From Candidatus Methylomicrobium oryzae (GTDB taxonomy: Bacteria; Pseudomonadota; Gammaproteobacteria; Methylococcales; Methylomonadaceae): DNA of 64,000 nucleotides. The stretch covers positions 1-64,000 of the forward strand of contig NZ_JAERVK010000002.1 in the NCBI RefSeq assembly GCF_016745425.1. Reading direction: 5' to 3'. Both the position numbers and the translations under genes were made by a program. A model generated the notes under the pieces. It was not told where the DNA came from, searched no databases, and worked only from the letters and a program-made list of their open reading frames with translations. Shown here one piece after another: positions 19,443 through 28,821 of the stretch; the first letter of the stretch is position 1; each line of letters opens with the position of its first letter.

Positions 19443-19761
19443 GAGCTATTGTTATGTCGTATGACACAGATAATGAAAAATTTGCCAAATTAATGAAAAA
19501 AAATGACACAGATAGTGAAAAAATATAGCTTCCATCCCCTGCCTTACCCCCTATACCGTCCCGCAGATATCTAGATATTTTTGGTATTATCGAGATTAGG
19601 TGGACCTTATAAAGGTCCACCTGATTGGCTGGCGCGAGGTTACATTTAGAAACATAAAAATAAAAATAAACATCTTGCACAAGCCCTCAATTAATTGACC
19701 GCCCCTACGGCAACACCACCTCTAAATCTTGTCCCGTGCTCCGATGAGGTACACTTTATAA
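19443..19761. other. Intergenic region with a short duplication and a strong hairpin
   Basis: After gyrB a 24-codon frame (19454-19528) contains two 20-bp direct copies, 19461-19480 and 19503-19522, that differ at one base (core TGACACAGATARTGAAAAA). Further on, AGGTGGACCTT (19598-19608) and AAGGTCCACCT (19612-19622) form a perfect 11-bp stem with a three-base loop. A related string, AGGTACACTTTATAA, stands just before the next gene. Whether the short frame is translated is unknown. The block marks the junction between core genes and acessory DNA. Confidence 0.5.
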
Positions 19762-22700
19762 ATGATAACAGGCGGAATACCCGATAAACTAGGCAATCGA
19801 TACGAAGCTAAATGGCTGATTCGCTGCCTAATGGACGTAATTTCAGGTAAAGCAAGCTGGCTCACATTCGAAGGCATAAGTACCGAGTATCAAGGATTTG
19901 AGTTCACCGTTGCTCGCGACAGCGTTACCGAATGGCACCAAACTAAATTTAATGCATCGGGTGGAAATTGGACGCTTAGAGCCCTAAATCAAGAAGGGGT
20001 ATTGAACGCGTTCGCCAAACGGTTATCGGAGAATGAAAACGCGCATTGTTTTTTCGTTTCGCAAGACAACGCCAAGGATTTCAGAAGTCTGACAGAAAAA
20101 GCGCGCATTGCCGACTCATATAGCCAGTTCGTTGATGACGCCCTCTCAAAAGAACAAAAAGATCAAGATTTCCCCCAACTCTACGGCTTTTGGGGCCAAA
20201 CACCAGAAGCTGCGTTTGAATGGCTGAAACGAAGCCATGTCGAAATCATACCCGACCGAGAATTGAGCGGTTTGATTGAATCCTTCGGCGATCTTTACTT
20301 TGATCGTGGCGGCACTTCAGCTTTTTTGGTGCTTCGAGATATTCTCGAAAACCACTTCAATAAGCAGCTAACAACCGAAGCTCTCCGTGAAGCCGTTAAA
20401 CAACAGGGAACTTTACGATTCAAAGAATGGGCCTTCGATCCCACAATACGGCAACGATTACAGACGGAAACAAAAGCCTACCTCAATACCTACGGCACTT
20501 TTGGCGCAGGCAATGAGATCATCGCCAGGCCACAAACCCAAGCCCTTGTCACGTCCCTACTCGAACCCAACGGTCCTGAAGTGGTGTTGTTAACCGGAGT
20601 TGCCGGTTCGGGAAAATCCGGCATCGTGCGCAGCGCGATCGAGATACTCGAGCAACACAATATTCCTTATTTGGCATTCAGGGTCGATCAACATTTGCAT
20701 TGCACCAGCCGAGAAGAATTAGGAAAAATTTTGACCGGTCGTGAAGAAAGCCCAGTCAGCACGTTGAAGGGCGTTTTCCCGGATTTACCATTGGTATTAT
20801 TCATCGATCAAGTGGATGCTATTAGCGAAGTGTCTGGACGCGATGGCCAAATAAGAGAGGTTGTGTTTCGCCTGATTCAAGATGCGCATAATTTCGGCGG
20901 CGTCAAAATCGTTGCCGTTTGCCGAACATTCGATTTGGACTCTGACCCGAGATTAAAACACCTGAAAGCCAATAATCGTACACAACAAATCGACATCCCA
21001 CTGTTAAGTTGGAATGACGAGGTCGAGCCTGTGCTTAAGAAGAAAGGCGTAGGCGTTGCTACTTTCAAAGAACCGCAACGTCGTTTACTGTGTTTGCCTG
21101 TCAATTTGGCGGTATTCCTAGAGATTGGTAATCCCGATTTGCCTTTTTTATCCCGCTCAAGTCTGCATGAAGCACTACTGACAAAAAAAGAACGAGAAAT
21201 TCCGCGGCAACGCCGAATCACCTGGTCATTGATTAAAGCGTTGACCACCCTCTGCGACTGGATGACAGAGCGACAGCAATTGAGTGCTCCTGTTTCGGTA
21301 TTGGACGAGTATCCCAATGCGGCCGACATATTGGTATCGGAAGGGTTGATCGTGGTTTCCCGAGGCCAACTGAATTTTTTCCACGAAAGCTTTTTCGATC
21401 ACATTTTTGCCAGGGCTTTTGTCACTCGAAAGCAGAACTTGGTCGAGTTATTGACTTCAACAGAGCAACATCTGTTTCGGCGTACGCAGGTCCGCCAGAT
21501 TCTCGAGTCCTTACGTCAAAACGATTTCCATCGGTACGTAACCGAACTATCCTCGCTGCTTTCCAGTCCTGATGTTCGTTTTCATATTAAATTGGCGGTT
21601 TGTCAATGGCTAAATTCCGTCGCCTCCCCGTCAGGCGCAGAATTCCTGATCGTTTCGCAATTTGATCAAACTCCGGATAAATTTCATGTCCTATTTCGGC
21701 AAGCAGTTTTATCGCCGAATTGGTTTGATTTATTGAATCACAAAGGTTGGATTACCGAACAACTTGAAAGTCAGCATTCTGACCGAGTTGAACAGATGTT
21801 TTGGTGGTTTAGAAATATCGCTGAAGAACATCCAAAAGAAATTGCGGATTTACTAAGGAGCTGGGGGAACAGCAATCCAATAAGGGCTGAACGGCTTTTG
21901 GATTGGTTTGGTTCTGCCAGACTCAATAAAGTAGATGATCAACTACTTGACTTGTGTATCGAGTTAATTCTTGCCCATCCGTCAAAGCTGTTTCGGAATG
22001 ATCATACGGTATCGATGGTATTACATAACTGGGGAACAGGTTCTTCAGAACAGTGTGGTCGAGTCTTGCATGCGCTATTCGAGGCGTGGTTTGCCTCAAC
22101 ATCGGGAGACAATCCGTTTGCAAAGAATAATTCGGATTGCCTGGACGAACATCGACTGAAAGAAATTTCGGAAAAAACACCGTTCGCCTTTTTGCATGGC
22201 GCTACGGATGCGCTGATAAAAACAGTTAATATGAAGGCTGAAAATGTTGAAGGTAACAATAGTTGGCATCTACTAAATTACAGAATTTACTCCGGCCATC
22301 ACTACGGTTTCGACAATTTTTTGGCTTGCTACCGGTCAGCGCTGAAGCAAGCCATGAAAGAGAACCCAGAATCGGCAATCGGCTTTTTAGATAAACTCGA
22401 CCCCTTTAAACACGAATGCCTAATGCATTTGCACTTGGAAACGATTCAAGCAAATCCGATCATGCTCGGCCACAGGTTGCCGCACTTAGTGAGCAGTGCC
22501 AGTATTTTCGATGCCGGATTTGATGGAGCGAACTGGTGGTCTTTCGCCCATGCCTGCCGTGAAACTTTTCCAGTGTTGGATATGGCAGAAAAGCAGGCTG
22601 TAGAACGAGTCATCCTTAACTGCTATCCGGAAATTGAACATAGCAAACACTTACGCAAGCAGATCGGAACAGAAGGCGAATCTGAACCTTTCTGGACCAA

Positions 22701-24333
22701 GAGAAGCGTTATTTGGTGGTTGAATCGTTCTGGCTATGAACAGTGGTGCATACTCGAAACGATAGGGACTAACTCATTAACTCCAAGTGGGCAAACGCGT
22801 TTACAGGCACTACAACGAAAGCTCCCCCATCAAGAAATTGAACAGCCACGTAACTATGGAATGTATAGGATAGGCTCGCCGATAAAAAGACCGCAATGCG
22901 AAAAAATGAGTGATAAGCATTGGTTGGCGGCGATAAAGCGCTATGACAACGACGAAGAAAGACGACGAGGCCCAGGTTTTGTGGATGGCGGCGCCAGTGA
23001 TCTGGGCCACCTGCTCCAAGAACTTACCAAAATCCAGCCTGACCGCTTTGCAGCATTGAGTCTGAAAATTCCCGATACCGCACCGGCTTGTTATATCGAA
23101 AGGATTCTGTGGGGATTGGCTGAAGCTGAAACGGTTACGGATGCTTCATTAATTCATGCCATCAAACGTGCCTATCATCATCCGAGCAAAGACTTTGGCT
23201 GTGCAATAGCTCGCGTAATTGATAAACACCCACGAGTCGCCGCCGATCCTGAAGTTCTCGAGCTCATGTTAAAACTGGCTTTGCATGGCAAGGCCGAAGG
23301 CGAATCCATCGATATCGAATATACGAAACGCGAAATCATCACTATTGAAACATTGGTGCAAACGGGCGGTGGGTTATGTCTCAGAGGCATAAACGGAACG
23401 CGCGGTAGAATGTGGGAAACATTAGCAACAGCCGCATGGGAAATCCCCGAAGCTACTCCCAAAATTTGGGACGCACTGGATTTGGCATTGGATGTAGAAC
23501 CGCTGGTCAGTGTGCGTTGCAATATGATGAAGGTGATGACTCCGTTATTCAATAGAGACAAAACGCGGTTTTCCATTTCGATCCGGAAGTTAATCACATT
23601 GCCCAACGCCGTAACTACTACCAGCAAAGACCTTCACCTGTCGCCGTTGGTTACACATCAGGGACTTTACCTCTTTCTCGGTATTCTTCATCGGTTACCC
23701 GAATTGGGTAAAGAATTGCTTGATCAATTGCTTGAATGCGGCGATGAAACCAAACAGCTTATTGGTGCTTGGCTAGTATTTGGCGAGAGCTACCGGAATG
23801 ATGCTTACATCATGAAGGCGGATCAACTTGCAGCTGTGAGTTTGGAACATCGGCGACTATTGGCGGACGTCACCGCGGATGCTTTCAGTTGGACAGATAA
23901 CCGCCCACGTGCGGAAAGATTGCTGAAAGACTACTTCTTCAATAAAGACGAACAAATTCGCAAACACGCGTCCGATGTCTTCAACAAAACAGACATAGCA
24001 GATATTTCACTTTATCGTGATTTAACCGTAAGATTTATAGAATCTCCAGCTTTTCCCGGAAATGTTCACAGGGTTTTGAGAATGCTGGAAGATGCAACTG
24101 GCGACGTACTTGAGTTAGTTATATTAATTAGTGAACGCCTGATCAAAGATGCGAAACTGGTCAGTCAACGGAATGGTAATGGGCATTATCTAGAGAGCCT
24201 AATTAAAAAAGAGTACGCTGCTTCTGATTCCCGGCCTGACGCTCGTCGAAGAATTCTTGATGTGATCGACGATATGTTGGCCAACGAAATTTACGGGGCA
24301 GATGATATCGTGGAAGCTCATGATCGGTGGTGA
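19762..24333 (+). CDS. STAND NTPase with Cap4-like nuclease N-terminus (Avs-type candidate)
   Basis: A single 1523-residue protein. The N-terminus resembles DUF4297/Cap4 nucleases: GNRYEAKWLI (11-20), GFEF with E47, and EWHQTK with the Q60-x-K62 motif typical of PD-(D/E)xK folds. A STAND-type NTPase follows: Walker A GVAGSGKS (279-286), Walker B LVLFIDQVDA (344-353), CRTFDL sensor-like segment (387-392), and the winged-helix motif FFHESFFDHIFAR. About 900 C-terminal residues look like helical repeats, the usual ligand sensor. In antiviral STAND (Avs) systems, binding of a phage protein triggers oligomerisation and activates the nuclease (established for Avs families). It stands alone between gyrB and transposon debris, with codon use unlike gyrB. 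Other STAND roles cannot be excluded. Confidence 0.75.
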   Translation: MITGGIPDKLGNRYEAKWLIRCLMDVISGKASWLTFEGISTEYQGFEFTVARDSVTEWHQTKFNASGGNWTLRALNQEGVLNAFAKRLSENENAHCFFVSQDNAKDFRSLTEKARIADSYSQFVDDALSKEQKDQDFPQLYGFWGQTPEAAFEWLKRSHVEIIPDRELSGLIESFGDLYFDRGGTSAFLVLRDILENHFNKQLTTEALREAVKQQGTLRFKEWAFDPTIRQRLQTETKAYLNTYGTFGAGNEIIARPQTQALVTSLLEPNGPEVVLLTGVAGSGKSGIVRSAIEILEQHNIPYLAFRVDQHLHCTSREELGKILTGREESPVSTLKGVFPDLPLVLFIDQVDAISEVSGRDGQIREVVFRLIQDAHNFGGVKIVAVCRTFDLDSDPRLKHLKANNRTQQIDIPLLSWNDEVEPVLKKKGVGVATFKEPQRRLLCLPVNLAVFLEIGNPDLPFLSRSSLHEALLTKKEREIPRQRRITWSLIKALTTLCDWMTERQQLSAPVSVLDEYPNAADILVSEGLIVVSRGQLNFFHESFFDHIFARAFVTRKQNLVELLTSTEQHLFRRTQVRQILESLRQNDFHRYVTELSSLLSSPDVRFHIKLAVCQWLNSVASPSGAEFLIVSQFDQTPDKFHVLFRQAVLSPNWFDLLNHKGWITEQLESQHSDRVEQMFWWFRNIAEEHPKEIADLLRSWGNSNPIRAERLLDWFGSARLNKVDDQLLDLCIELILAHPSKLFRNDHTVSMVLHNWGTGSSEQCGRVLHALFEAWFASTSGDNPFAKNNSDCLDEHRLKEISEKTPFAFLHGATDALIKTVNMKAENVEGNNSWHLLNYRIYSGHHYGFDNFLACYRSALKQAMKENPESAIGFLDKLDPFKHECLMHLHLETIQANPIMLGHRLPHLVSSASIFDAGFDGANWWSFAHACRETFPVLDMAEKQAVERVILNCYPEIEHSKHLRKQIGTEGESEPFWTKRSVIWWLNRSGYEQWCILETIGTNSLTPSGQTRLQALQRKLPHQEIEQPRNYGMYRIGSPIKRPQCEKMSDKHWLAAIKRYDNDEERRRGPGFVDGGASDLGHLLQELTKIQPDRFAALSLKIPDTAPACYIERILWGLAEAETVTDASLIHAIKRAYHHPSKDFGCAIARVIDKHPRVAADPEVLELMLKLALHGKAEGESIDIEYTKREIITIETLVQTGGGLCLRGINGTRGRMWETLATAAWEIPEATPKIWDALDLALDVEPLVSVRCNMMKVMTPLFNRDKTRFSISIRKLITLPNAVTTTSKDLHLSPLVTHQGLYLFLGILHRLPELGKELLDQLLECGDETKQLIGAWLVFGESYRNDAYIMKADQLAAVSLEHRRLLADVTADAFSWTDNRPRAERLLKDYFFNKDEQIRKHASDVFNKTDIADISLYRDLTVRFIESPAFPGNVHRVLRMLEDATGDVLELVILISERLIKDAKLVSQRNGNGHYLESLIKKEYAASDSRPDARRRILDVIDDMLANEIYGADDIVEAHDRW

Positions 24334-24514
24334 GCCTAGGCATCAAAGCAATAAAGCTAGGTCGTCGACAACGCAATAGTGCAACTTCTCTTTCTCCTAG
24401 GCCCGCCTTGCACCTGACCAGTTACAAAGCCGAAAGTGGAAAAAGCTCATCTGAAATCGAACTTATAATTTACCCTTTCCTCTTTCAGGCAGAAGAGTGA
24501 TTGTCAATACCTAA

Positions 24515-24625
24515 CTGTCCGTCGAGGCACTGTCGGATGCGCTCGCCAAGGTGCTGGAGCAATTTACCCCGGCGGAATGCGCAAATTATCTACGCGGAGC
24601 CGGGTATGCTGTCCAGGCAAAATGA
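24515..24625 (+). pseudogene. IS630-type transposase C-terminal remnant
   Basis: The frame from 24515 to TGA 24625 reads LSVEALSDALAKVLEQFTPA then ECANYLRGAGYAVQAK, closely like the C-terminal end of IS630-family transposases (FTPxxCxNYxRxAGY). A stop codon directly upstream in frame (24512-24514) and the absence of any DDE core show it is a fragment. It suggests that an insertion sequence once sat between the STAND gene and the signalling cluster. Confidence 0.6.
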
Positions 24626-25081
24626 AAATGCTCTAGTGAGATTACAAGCCAGTTTCCGGTAAATGTTGAACGTAACGGAAGGAAAAACACATTTGATTTC
24701 AGCACTTCCACCCCGACTACAACCTTTATCGCAGCTTATCGGCATCCGTGATGATCAACCGGATAGACTTCCGAAGCGTCCAACAGCTCAATTAATCCTT
24801 GCCGAGCGGCATTCCAAGTTACCTCCAAGCTTGGTTGAAATGAATTAGGCCACCACCGTCCGAAGCCGGTTGAAAAATCGGTGATCCCGTCCAAACAAAG
24901 TAATCATTATTCTTGTTTTTAATAAGGTTTTTGTGTAATGTTCGACGCCCGGTATCCTCTAAAATCGGTCCAAGACAATTCCGACTGCGACCGAGCAAAC
25001 CTCGCTTCAGACCGGTTCGAGATTTTTTGAACACAAGCGTCTCCGTACCGGAAAAAACTCAAAATCATTATTAAGATTTTA

Positions 25082-25104
25082 CCGGTTAAAACATTGTTAA
25101 CCGG
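25082..25104. promoter_or_regulatory. Palindrome upstream of the ODP signalling operon
   Basis: CCGGTTAA (25082-25089) and TTAACCGG (25097-25104) form an 8-bp inverted repeat around AACATTG, 60 bases before the first ODP gene. A TATCAT at 25116-25121 could be a -10 box. It may be an operator or a hairpin; no T-run follows. Confidence 0.4.
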
Positions 25105-25163
25105 CAAAATACGTCTATCATTTTGATAACGGAAATCAGCCACTTATAAACTGGACAAAATTA

Positions 25164-25943
25164 ATGCGTAACATCAAATTGTTCGACTCGGGCGAGCATA
25201 AATTCATCCTGCTGAATGAAAGCGAACCCGGCGAAGAAAGCGGGATTCGCTCCAATCAATATCTCATTATGCATGGGGATAATGGCGTGCTGCTCGATCC
25301 CGGCGGTTTCGGCGTGATGCCCAGTGTATTGACCGAATTGTTGCGCTACATCAAAACGGAACAGATACGCGCGATCATTCTCTCCCATCAGGATCCCGAC
25401 ATCGTCGGCGGCTTGTCCACTTGGCTGGAGCTGACCGATGCACCGGTCTATGTATCGAATATCTGGATGCGTTTCCTGCCCCATTACGGCATCGCCAGCA
25501 TGGCTCAGTTTGTCGGCGTCCCCGATGCCGGAAAACAATGCACAATCTCACCCGGATTTCAGCTGCAACTCGTCCCTGCCCATTTTTTACATTCCGAAGG
25601 GCAGATCAATGTCTACGATCCGGTTGCAAAAATTCTATTCACCGGCGATATCGGTGCGGCAATGCTGCCGGTCGATCGCGATTATGAATTCGTGGACGAT
25701 TTTACAGCGCATTTGCCTTTTATCGAAGGCTTTCACCGCCGTTATATGGTATGTAATAAAGCGGCACGGCTTTGGGTGGAAGCCGTATCGAAGCTGGACA
25801 TTAAAATACTGGCACCGCAACATGGGCCTATCTATCGAGGCCAGTCCGTGCCGGATTTTTTGAATTGGTTCAAGGAGCTGAAATGCGGAGTCGACCTGAT
25901 GACGCACAGCGGCCACTTCGCGATGGGGAGCTGGGATGAATAA
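25164..25943 (+). CDS. ODP-type diiron metallo-beta-lactamase-fold protein (1)
   Basis: A 259-residue soluble protein of the oxygen-binding diiron (ODP) branch of flavodiiron-like beta-lactamase folds, without a flavodoxin domain. Metal-ligand motifs: H75-Q-D77-P-D79, H140 in PAHFLH, D162 in GDIGAA, and H220 in PQHG. The usual last His of the first motif is Ile, as in many ODPs. ODP proteins bind oxygen at a diiron site, and in Treponema denticola one acts as a chemotaxis oxygen sensor (established knowledge). The gene overlaps the following GGDEF-EAL gene by 8 bases, strongly suggesting that it senses oxygen or redox state for that enzyme. A hydrolase role is less likely. Confidence 0.85.
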   Translation: MRNIKLFDSGEHKFILLNESEPGEESGIRSNQYLIMHGDNGVLLDPGGFGVMPSVLTELLRYIKTEQIRAIILSHQDPDIVGGLSTWLELTDAPVYVSNIWMRFLPHYGIASMAQFVGVPDAGKQCTISPGFQLQLVPAHFLHSEGQINVYDPVAKILFTGDIGAAMLPVDRDYEFVDDFTAHLPFIEGFHRRYMVCNKAARLWVEAVSKLDIKILAPQHGPIYRGQSVPDFLNWFKELKCGVDLMTHSGHFAMGSWDE

Positions 25944-28092
25944 TGTCCATGTTGCGCCTTATCCTCATCATATCGAGGATTTGCGCATACGCTTGATGAA
26001 CCAGCTCTTTTCTCTGCTGGAAAGCCAAAGCCGGACGCGCAGTTTCGCATCGTCCATCAGCGCTTTAGTCAAACGAATTCACGGCAAAGGACTGGAAGAA
26101 TTCGAGCATGGTTTGGCACGTATCGACGATCCGGTAACAATCGACATATTTCAAAAAACGATTGCGGATTTTCGAAACCTGGATCTGGCATTCGATAAAC
26201 TCGTCGACGAACGTCAGCGGCAGTGGTATAAAAACGGCAGGTATCTGAAGCAAGTCATTGATGAGCTAACCGAAACGACCGATTATTTAGCCTCGATCCT
26301 GGTCGAAAAGAGCTTACTCGAACGGCAAAGCCAGGTTCTGGAAAACATCATTCTTTCGCACGAAAAAGTTTCGCAATGGAAAGAATTCGTTCAGGAAATA
26401 CTGGCCGGATTCCATAAGATTTTTCCGTTCAATTTCTTTTTTATCGCATTTGCCGAGGAACATGGCCTATCGTTGTATTTCTACTACATGGGGGAATACA
26501 CGGAAGAGGAAAAGCGCCAGGTTCGCATCCAACTCGGCCAAAAAATGCTGCGGCAACTGAATTTACCGGAGAATGTGCTTCTCGATATCGAGGAATACCA
26601 GATTCCGGGCCATCAACGAACAGCCGAATTTTCCGATATTGAGATGATTACCGTGCCCGTCCCTGACCATGCTTACGGTCTGGATGGACTGCTCGGTGTT
26701 GCCTATGCTTCGGTAAATAACTTAACCACGCAGGAGCAGACGATCGTAAGATCGCTGCTCTCGGTTATGGTCATGGTGGTCGGGTCCAGTAAGGTGTTGA
26801 GCCGGACCTTATCCGAACTGGAGTATTACTCGGTTCACGATCCTTTGACCGGCATACATAACCGGCGTTATTTCAACGAAATGCTGGAATACGAAGTCGG
26901 GCGTTCGTCGCGCCATCATCATCAGTTTGCGGTATTGCTCCTCGATCTGGATGATTTCAAGGAAATCAACGATACCTATGGTCATCCGCTGGGCGATGAA
27001 GTGTTGAAGAAAATCGCCGAATCGATCACGTCCCACATGCGCAAGGGCGATATCGCCACCCGGATGGGCGGCGACGAATTCGCGATTATCCTGCCGGAAA
27101 CGCCGCCCGAGGGCGCAAAGGTCGCTGCCGAGTCTATTCGGGCCAATTTGGAAAGCCTGACGTTCAAATCGCCGAACAGCAAAGACTTTCATGTCACCAC
27201 CTCGGTCGGCATCATCAGTTATCCCCGGGACATGCAGACGGTTGAAGATTTGATGTCGGGCGTGGATGTCGCCTTATACCAGGCAAAAGGTCTGGGTAAA
27301 AACGAAGTATGCGAATTCGATGCCGCCGAGCATTTAAAGCAAATCATGCGCGACAGTCGCTCCGTCGCCGAGGAATTGCGTCGGGCATTGCGCGAGGAGC
27401 GCATTCAGCCCTACTTCCAACCGATCGTCGATTGCAAAAGCGGCGAAATATTTGCCTACGAATCGATCGCCCGGCTGATTGAAACGGACGGCCGCGTCAC
27501 GGTAGCCGGCCAATTCATCGAGACAATCGAGAAATACGGACTGGGACGCGAGCTGGACCGGATCATGGTGCGGAAAGTGATCGAAGCCAATAAGCAGATC
27601 ATTCATTCCCAGGGCAAACCCAAGCGTTTGTTTATCAATTTGTCCGCCCAGGAAATTCAGGGCCGGGGCATTTTAGGCTACGCCGAAGAATTGTGCGCTC
27701 AGTTGGAAGTGCCGCCGAGCAGCATCGTGTTCGAAATTCTCGAGCGCGACGCAATCAGCGATATCACCCATATGGGCAAGTTCCTGACCAATCTTCGGAA
27801 AAAAGGCTTTGCGTTCGCTTTGGACGATTTCGGCAGCGGTTACAATTCGTTTCACTATCTTCGGGAACTGCGCTTCGAATATGTAAAGATAGACGGCGCA
27901 TTCGTGCGAAATATTCTCAACTCGAAAATTGACCGGGCACTGGTGCGCAACCTTTCCCGTTTATGCCAGGAGCTGGATATTTTGACCATCGGCGAATTTG
28001 TCGAATCTCAGGAAATTTTCGATCATTTAAAAGACATGGGAATCAATTTCGGCCAAGGATTTCATATCGGACTACCGCTTCGCTCTTTATGA
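25936..28092 (+). CDS. GGDEF-EAL cyclic-di-GMP enzyme with GAF-like sensor
   Basis: A 718-residue soluble bifunctional-type protein. Residues 1-130 are helical; about 140-290 look GAF-like; the GGDEF domain follows with an intact G378-GDEF motif and an RxxD inhibitory site (R369-K-G-D372) five residues upstream. The EAL domain (about 480-718) has ESI in place of EAL but keeps its Glu (E509), plus NLSAQEI, FEILERD, LDDFGSG (D630, D631), VKIDGAF and FGQGFHIG. Thus cyclase activity is likely and phosphodiesterase activity plausible but uncertain. No membrane segments. It overlaps the ODP gene upstream (8 bases) and the MCP-like gene downstream (4 bases), so it is the centre of a coupled operon. 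Confidence 0.88.
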   Translation: MNNVHVAPYPHHIEDLRIRLMNQLFSLLESQSRTRSFASSISALVKRIHGKGLEEFEHGLARIDDPVTIDIFQKTIADFRNLDLAFDKLVDERQRQWYKNGRYLKQVIDELTETTDYLASILVEKSLLERQSQVLENIILSHEKVSQWKEFVQEILAGFHKIFPFNFFFIAFAEEHGLSLYFYYMGEYTEEEKRQVRIQLGQKMLRQLNLPENVLLDIEEYQIPGHQRTAEFSDIEMITVPVPDHAYGLDGLLGVAYASVNNLTTQEQTIVRSLLSVMVMVVGSSKVLSRTLSELEYYSVHDPLTGIHNRRYFNEMLEYEVGRSSRHHHQFAVLLLDLDDFKEINDTYGHPLGDEVLKKIAESITSHMRKGDIATRMGGDEFAIILPETPPEGAKVAAESIRANLESLTFKSPNSKDFHVTTSVGIISYPRDMQTVEDLMSGVDVALYQAKGLGKNEVCEFDAAEHLKQIMRDSRSVAEELRRALREERIQPYFQPIVDCKSGEIFAYESIARLIETDGRVTVAGQFIETIEKYGLGRELDRIMVRKVIEANKQIIHSQGKPKRLFINLSAQEIQGRGILGYAEELCAQLEVPPSSIVFEILERDAISDITHMGKFLTNLRKKGFAFALDDFGSGYNSFHYLRELRFEYVKIDGAFVRNILNSKIDRALVRNLSRLCQELDILTIGEFVESQEIFDHLKDMGINFGQGFHIGLPLRSL

Positions 28093-28703
28093 ATCATCAA
28101 ACTAAAACACAATTCATTGCAGTGGCTTCCATCACCTCTGAATTAACCGCCGTTATATCGATATCGAAGGAAATTTCATTGGCCGCCGCAAACGCCAAAG
28201 CCATCGCATTCCGTGCGGGAGACAAAGCCCGGGGGTTTCAGCCGATTACCGATTTTATCAATGATTTGGCGAAAGAGATGATACAAAATATCGAGGTTAT
28301 CAATGAACTGGCAACCTCATTATGCCGGATAACGATCAAAGAATATCGAAAAACGGAAGCTTTTAATAAATTTGAACTGATTACCACCACGTGCGGCTCG
28401 GCGGCTCATGCGCATTCCATGCAAAAACCCTTGGCCGACGCGGAGGTTATAGTACAGAATTGTCAGCTACAATTTAAGCGCGACGTCGCCATGCTGATGG
28501 ATCATCTGGATACAGTAACGCAACATGCCAAAACTGCAGGAATTATTGCTACATACTCCAGAATCGAAGCGTCTCAGGCAGGTGAATATTTACAAAGTCT
28601 GCAAACCGTATCGAAAAGCGTGGATAACGCCGCTCAAAAAATACATGACCATGTGCAACGCTGCATCATAACCCTCTCGCAGTTTGGCTCAGCCAACAAA
28701 TAA
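28089..28703 (+). CDS. Cytoplasmic MCP-like signalling fragment
   Basis: A 204-residue helical protein without membrane segments or sensor domain. Residues around 30-65, AAANAKAIAFRAGDKARGFQ then PITDFINDLAKE, mimic the hairpin tip of chemotaxis receptors (AARAGExGRGFxVVxxEVRxLA), though two conserved Glu are changed and heptads flank it for only part of the usual length. The start ATG 28089 overlaps the GGDEF-EAL stop (ATGA). The hairpin could contact CheW/CheA-like partners or dimerise with another receptor, linking oxygen sensing to taxis; this is inference. A frame extending upstream to 27963 merely reads through the preceding gene. Confidence 0.65.
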   Translation: MNHQTKTQFIAVASITSELTAVISISKEISLAAANAKAIAFRAGDKARGFQPITDFINDLAKEMIQNIEVINELATSLCRITIKEYRKTEAFNKFELITTTCGSAAHAHSMQKPLADAEVIVQNCQLQFKRDVAMLMDHLDTVTQHAKTAGIIATYSRIEASQAGEYLQSLQTVSKSVDNAAQKIHDHVQRCIITLSQFGSANK

Positions 28704-28821
28704 AAGCTTGCCGCCGGTTGAATAGAGAACATATTGTCTTTCGAACTCGGACGTCCGACCTTAGCCAAGCCTTGTCGGACAAACATTACTAAACTGCCAA
28801 AATAACAGAGCCTCTCATACC

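Larger units (their letters stand above)
24334..25163. other. Gene-poor region with transposase debris
   Basis: About 830 bases without an intact gene. The only coding trace recognised is a transposase C-terminus (24515-24625). An 8-bp inverted repeat lies just before the next gene. A 61-codon frame at 24663-24848 has no family resemblance and no ribosome site and is not called. Confidence 0.6.

Noticed and set aside
24663-24848. 61-codon plus-strand frame after the transposase remnant
   Set aside because: No ribosome site or family likeness; lies in debris.
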